The notes below the pieces were generated by a model that was not told the DNA's origin, did no database searches, and saw nothing but the letters and a program-made list of their open reading frames with translations. Both the position numbers and the translations under genes were made by a program. 64,000 nucleotides of DNA from Epiperipatus broadwayi (taxonomy: Eukaryota > Onychophora > Udeonychophora > Euonychophora > Peripatidae): positions 7,367,125-7,431,124 of the forward strand of contig JAQFVV010012441.1 in the NCBI GenBank assembly GCA_028023455.1. Direction: 5' to 3'. Positions 58,561 through 64,000 of the stretch are shown here, in pieces. Within the stretch, counting starts at the first letter, position 1; the number at the start of each line of letters is the position of its first letter.

Positions 58561-60500
58561 TACACACTTGATATAACTGTATTTATTGTGTATAAATCTC
58601 TACTTTAAAATTTTATATTTTTCTTAATAAAACTTTAAAAATATTTAAACTTAATCTGGCTGATGTTTGTCTTAGTGTTTTATCAATTGTCTGAACAACA
58701 TTCACGAGCTTTTGCTATCTCCCTGTATCAAGTCAGCGCAAACCATCATCCACTTTTGATCATGGTAAACAAATTTTCCAGATACATTGTGATCTGGTGG
58801 CACTCTCCATGATCAAAGATAGAGTGAATGACCATTACAATATATAAATAAATCTACTTATTTGTTAATATAAATTTAAGAGAATAAAATAAAATAAATA
58901 CTTATTATGATATAATTTTTTGAACTCCTAATATAAGTGATATACTTGAAGTTAATTTATAATCAATAAATAAGTTAAAAATGAATATTTAAATTAAAAT
59001 AATAATTACTATGCTGTAAAATATAAATTCAAATTTAGAAAAACATAACTCTCTTATATTTAAGAATATAAATAGCTCACTACTTAATCTACAATTGCAC
59101 TACTATTTATATCAATAAATACTATATATTTTAAATGAAGATAAAAAATATAGCAGTAATAATGATACATATAATCACATGACCTGAGTAATAGTCTTTA
59201 ATAATGGCATTTTCAAAATAGTATCATAATTCTAATGTCTATTTTTTAAACTACAATCTGGCAATGTTTTGCTATTCCTGAAAAAGTAGAAATATAAATA
59301 GTTATTAGATTTGAAGCACATTTTATTAATTCTAATATTTACTATATATCTAAATTATCTTTTCATTAACAGATATTTGATCTATATAATGTTATAAGTG
59401 TGCAAACATAAATTTAAATCCACAATGATGTAATGTAGATATTCTTTCATTTAGCAAGTAAATAATTCATAAAACATTACAAGTGAACAGAGACTAGTTT
59501 CATTCATAATGATGCTATGGAAATTAAACCAATTTCTATCTTGAGTGTGAATAATCCATCAAGCTCATAAAATTATATCAGCAAGTAAACATAATCTTTG
59601 TGTATATATTTTGTTGCTAGCATTTAGACTTCATCATTGAAAAGTAGATAATATCTATTTTTAAAGCAAAGAATCATTTTATGGTTTTTAAAATACTAAG
59701 AATTAATTTTCATATTATCAATAAATTGTCACCTTTCACAATCCTAAAAAACCATCAGATAATCATTATTGCTTTTACTCCATCATTCTATTTATTTTTA
59801 TAATCATATACAAAAAAATTGCATGAAGAAACTTAGATTTGTTTCTACTAAAGCCATGATAAGTGTTTTTTTCTACTCAGCTCTATTTATAATTTTTTCC
59901 AATTGATGTCATAGTAACTATAGCAACACTTTTTATTTACTCTTTCATTAATTTTAATCAGTGTTCTCTCAAATAAAATTTTATTATACAAGAATAACAG
60001 CAAACAAAACAAATATTTTAGAATTATTACATATGACAAACATTTATGTTTCATAATACAAATACCATTTTTTCATTCTAACACAAATTAAACAATTGAT
60101 AATACATTCTCACCATACCACACTGAAAATACATTTTCACATATATATCTTTCTAGTATAATATTATACAAATAAAATAAATATATTTGAGATATTAAAC
60201 ATTTAGTGGTATTGTAATTTATTATTGTGAATGCAGTAATGAAAAATGTAATAATGAAAGAATAATAATTTTATACAAACTAGATGCTTTATTATTCACA
60301 TATTCATTTTTTAAAATGAATAAAGTCAATTCACCATATCATACAATGCAATTAATAATAAAGAATTTTATATCAATATTAGCATCATCATGGTAACACA
60401 ATTTAATGCTTCATAGGTTAATATATCCAACATCAAAATCAAGCAAGAAAGAGATAAAAACATTTTTTATAACTGACATTTTATCTCATACTGAAACTCA
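58561..60500. other. AT-rich noncoding DNA with a small palindrome
   Basis: An imperfect inverted repeat CACTTTTGATCATGG / CCATGATCAAAGATAGAGTG lies at about 58751-58831. Nothing else is recognised. Confidence 0.5.
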
Positions 60501-60503
60501 TGT

Positions 60504-60535
<32 letters not shown>

Positions 60536-60552
60536 GACATGAAATTATTTTA

Positions 60553-60590
<38 letters not shown>

Positions 60591-60612
60591 TAAAATAATT
60601 TCATAAATTTAT
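60501..60612. repeat. Two nested hairpins around TA tracts
   Basis: TGTCATATAT/ATATGACA encloses a TA tract (60501-60541). ATGAAATTATTTTATTTAATA and its exact inverse enclose a second TA tract (about 60539-60605). The arms are perfect or nearly so. Confidence 0.8.
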
Positions 60613-62379
60613 TATGTATACAAAGCAGAGTATGGGATTATTTTCATATAAATAACTAGAGATATCTTTACCTTTAATATTGCTAGAAAACCAACTACTA
60701 TTAACAGTCCTAAGGCTGAACATCCTCTCTCTTGTGTCCTATATTAGTTTTTTTTGTCTTGAGTTTAATTAGAGGTGAAAGATTCTCTTTTACTTTAACC
60801 CAAGCTGTTATAAAAATTTTGACTCAAGCTAAAAATGTTATTGTAAAATTTAGATTCTTTACTGCAATTGGTTTACTAGCTATATCAAAGGTAAAGATTA
60901 TCTCCAGTTATTTACATGGGATTAAAATTACATTTTACTTTGCTTATATCATAATCTGTGAAAATATTTATCATATACAACTTTCTTGGGGAGTATGAAT
61001 CATTATTTACAGGATATTCAAAGAAGGTATGGTTCTTCTGTATTTTTACAGCTATGTTTGATTATCATTAGTCTTTCATTAATTTATTAATAGATTCCTA
61101 CCATGTAATGTACCAACTAAGATCTTAAAGATCTTACACCTCTGTATTCATTGCTTGTCTCAAAATGTATAGCCATATATCTGTTTTAATACACTTATTT
61201 TATCTGAAAGATGCTATCTGTTAAGAGAAGCTATATTATTTTAACTCTTGGTATCTTTAGTTACAACTGCAACTCTCCACTCAGGCTTTGAAGAGCTTGA
61301 ATTAAGTAAAATTCCCATGTTTTAAAGCATTTATAATATATAAAAAAGGATTAAAGGGCTTAACATATTTACTACCACTTAATTCCTGCTTAGCTATCAT
61401 TGTGGGTCTTGATTTTACAATTACTTCTATCACTTTAAAGTTATTTTTTAACACAGCAGTACAGCTAGACTATAAAATGCAGATTTATATCTCTATTACT
61501 AGACATCTTTCACTTAGAAGATTCTTTAAGTAGAGCTACCATAATCAACTCCTGTCCCAAATCCAATTCCACCAATGTCTCATTAATTATTTTATTAAAG
61601 CAATAATCACAACTAAGAACCTGAGTCTCTTCCCATCATTGTTTCCTCAGTACCAATGAATTATAAAAAAAAATAGGGAAATGGAAACAAAAATATTGTA
61701 ATCAAAATTGCATTGCATATAGATAAGGAAATATAGTGTGGTTGTGCAAACACATAATCCTATTATCATAGGTGGTATGGAAAAAATATCAATGAGATGA
61801 GAAGTACATGAAGGCAGAATCCTACAGTACCTCAAATTGTTGATGATATTTAAGTAAATAGAGGAGATAGGTAAAATTGTTTTTATTGGAAAAAGCACCT
61901 AATATTTGACATATCATTATCCTAGCTACAAACAAGTAGTATATATTCTTTGACAGCCACTGGTTATTCAAAGTTAACCTTTGTATCTGAAAGTCATTTT
62001 ACTATTTGCTAACAGTGGATTATTATTAATAGTCTGAGTAAAGCTGCTGTAAATATTACTTTGACACCAGATTGTGATAACCTATTTTTCAGTTCTTAAA
62101 CAAACATTTTAAAACATTTTAATTTCTGTTTGAACTTTTTTTTATTTAGTTTGTGCTGATTATATAGATATTTATCCAATATAATTTATCATCTGTTTGA
62201 ATATTCAGGTCACTGAAAAGCACACTCATAAGATGTGGTGATGGATTTCACCCATCTTATTGCTGTCATTCTCTTGATTGTAAGCACCATTCCAAGAAAT
62301 ATACATTTTAAAAATAAATTGAATTGACTCAACACATTTTAATAGGACAATTTTAACTTTATTATATGTGTTTCAAGCA
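60613..62379. other. AT-rich noncoding DNA
   Basis: Nothing recognised; open frames at 60732-60998 and 61647-61898 (minus) show no motif and match local composition. Confidence 0.5.
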
Positions 62380-63940
62380 AAAGTTTAGAATGTATCTGAA
62401 CAACCATTCAATTGTTGTTATAAAGACTTCAGCAATATCAATAAGTTTTCTACTCTTTTTTATCAGTGCACAATTTTCACATCCATAGAGAATCACAAAT
62501 ATATCATATATTGAAAAGTTTCAGGATTTTCAATGAAACTTTTCTTAGCACTAATGTACAATATATCTCTTGACTATTATATTCTTCATTGTTGATGAAT
62601 GGTCTAAGAAATATAAACTTTTATTCTTTTATATATCTTCATTATAAATTTTAATGGTCTATATATAGCTACATTATTACAATGTTTGTCTTCTTCATAT
62701 TTATCCATAATCCTATTTCTACTCCATTTTTAACATTTCTAATGAGATTCTTGAAGTCCTTTCTTTTTTAAGGTTTGTGTTGGCTTTTTCTTACCATTCT
62801 TTCTATCCTCATTTGTTTTCACCTAATTATATCTCTTCAGTGTATTCAATATAAAAATTGAATAGTAAGATGAAAATGTATATCCTTGTCTAACATTTTT
62901 GTCAATAGTCTGTCATTTAATTATAATTCAATTTAACTGTCACCTTTAATCTCATATAGAATTATTATAAAAACAATGACATGTTCTTATATGTCTATTT
63001 TTCATATCATGATTAATAAACAGGCTTTTCTGTTATTCCATAGCCTTCTTTTATTGTTCAACCTACAATCAGCTGAATCCAATTTATTCATATTTAATCG
63101 CTCAATGTAATCTTTAAAATATCTCAATGATTTACAGAATAGACTTACTTGAATCATGTACCTGACATGTGTTATGATAGTTTAAATATTCTATCAGAAC
63201 ATTTTCTTTAGTGAAAGAATAAAAAAATAATCCACAGATCATTGAATAGGTAGTTCTTCATTTAAATTAGCATAATTTGATCATTACTTTTATCGATTGT
63301 TCTTTATAAGTTTCTTGTATGATTTCTAAAGCACTAATCATTTCCAGTGGTCTTATCTTTTGGTGATGATTTTAAGAGTAAAGTACCTCATCTTCCATTG
63401 TTGAAATTTTTTTAATGTATGTGGTTTTAATTAGACTATCTTAGATGATATATTTCTGATATAGTTTTATATATACATTTTTGTATGATATTTGTGTCTT
63501 TTCACTATCAAATTAACATTTTTTGATTTAACCTACATAGAACTTTAACTGTTTTTGATCCCACAGTTTCTTTAAAAGATAATTGCTGTTTTTTAAAACT
63601 TGTTTATATTTTGAAAATATTTTTTTTGGAATTTTCTATTCACTACTTTTAAAAGATGTTAATCCTTTTTAATTTTGGCTTAAACTATTTTTTTCACAAT
63701 GACTTCTGTATTTTCTGACATCTATTTTCATTTTTATGCTACTATAATATATTTACATTTTATCCAATTTCTCTTCATTTTTGTAAGTTTGAGTAATCCA
63801 TGATTACCATGTGGTATGATATTTACATCTTCATCCCAGACCCGTTCATAAATTTCCTTTTCTTTACTAATGAGGATTTGAGATTGAACACTTGAAACTG
63901 TTAGCTTGATAGTAAACAAGAAGTGAAAAATAATTTTCAG
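62380..63940 (-). pseudogene. Non-LTR retrotransposon (LINE) RT relic
   Basis: Minus-strand translation across frames recovers the order expected of a LINE RT. Near 63290-63390 a decayed stretch ends in IKVMIKLC, matching the region before RT motif 1. The segment near 62990-63110 aligns with the AFDRVPR-type motif A region. LKVTVKLNYN leads to a decayed QG-SPLLF block near 62870-62940. WINMKKTNIVIM (about 62690-62730) matches the LRVNMKKTKVM segment, and ILYGCENCALIKK (about 62475-62520) matches the LLYGCETWALTKK segment. Stops and shifts are frequent, so it is dead. It appears distinct from the relic at 19.4-20.6 kb. Confidence 0.68.
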
Positions 63941-64000
63941 ATTGTAACTACATTGGTTCCACCTTTGAATCCTAAATGCTTATTAATAAAGACAGAATCA

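Overview
The window looks like intergenic or deep-intronic DNA from an AT-rich, repeat-dense animal genome. A mollusc, probably a cephalopod such as an octopus, fits best. That placement is an inference from the tRNA-derived SINEs, a young GIY-YIG Penelope-like element, RTE-type LINE relics and a mariner relic, together with abundant (TA)n and tetranucleotide microsatellites. I see no intact host protein-coding gene, rRNA or functional tRNA. Nearly all recognisable coding sequence comes from mobile elements.

Layout. 1-8.2 kb: tail-to-tail tRNA-derived SINEs, a 53-unit ATAG microsatellite, a 377-bp pyrimidine tract, a C22 tract and featureless AT-rich DNA. 8.3-12.6 kb: a young Penelope-like element (PLE) made of a nearly full-length plus copy with two 116-bp pseudo-LTRs and a 5'-truncated inverted copy. 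12.6-19.4 kb: short tandem duplications, two inverted-repeat elements and a GC-richer block of unknown origin. 19.4-21 kb: an RTE-type LINE relic and a foldback element. 22.1-24.7 kb: a striking inverted array of a 408-bp satellite between 35-bp direct repeats. 28.9-32.6 kb: a cluster of foldback elements, a LINE fragment and SINE-like repeats. 36.3-38.8 kb: a dead mariner transposase and a CpG-rich block. 40.5-47.7 kb: an inverted pair of PLE relics, SINEs, a tandem SINE-like dimer and a foldback nested in older repeats. 50-64 kb: mostly degenerate repeats, ending in a second LINE reverse-transcriptase relic.

The unifying signal is the hammerhead ribozyme. Five unrelated-looking repeat families carry, or once carried, a type I hammerhead core (CTGANGA, a short stem II, GAA, stem III, then NUH). 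They are the PLE pseudo-LTR, the 408-bp satellite (seven copies with complete conserved core), a tRNA-promoter SINE-like tandem repeat, and two foldback families. In the four better-preserved families stem III is a short self-complementary sequence (ACGT, ATCATGAT, ATACGTAT, ACTAGT). This suggests that cleavage depends on dimers formed between neighbouring repeat units. The satellite resembles an animal retrozyme and the SINE-like family resembles the schistosome Sm-alpha elements. I infer that these families depend on PLE or LINE enzymes for mobility. All ribozyme calls rest on reading motifs and pairing by eye.
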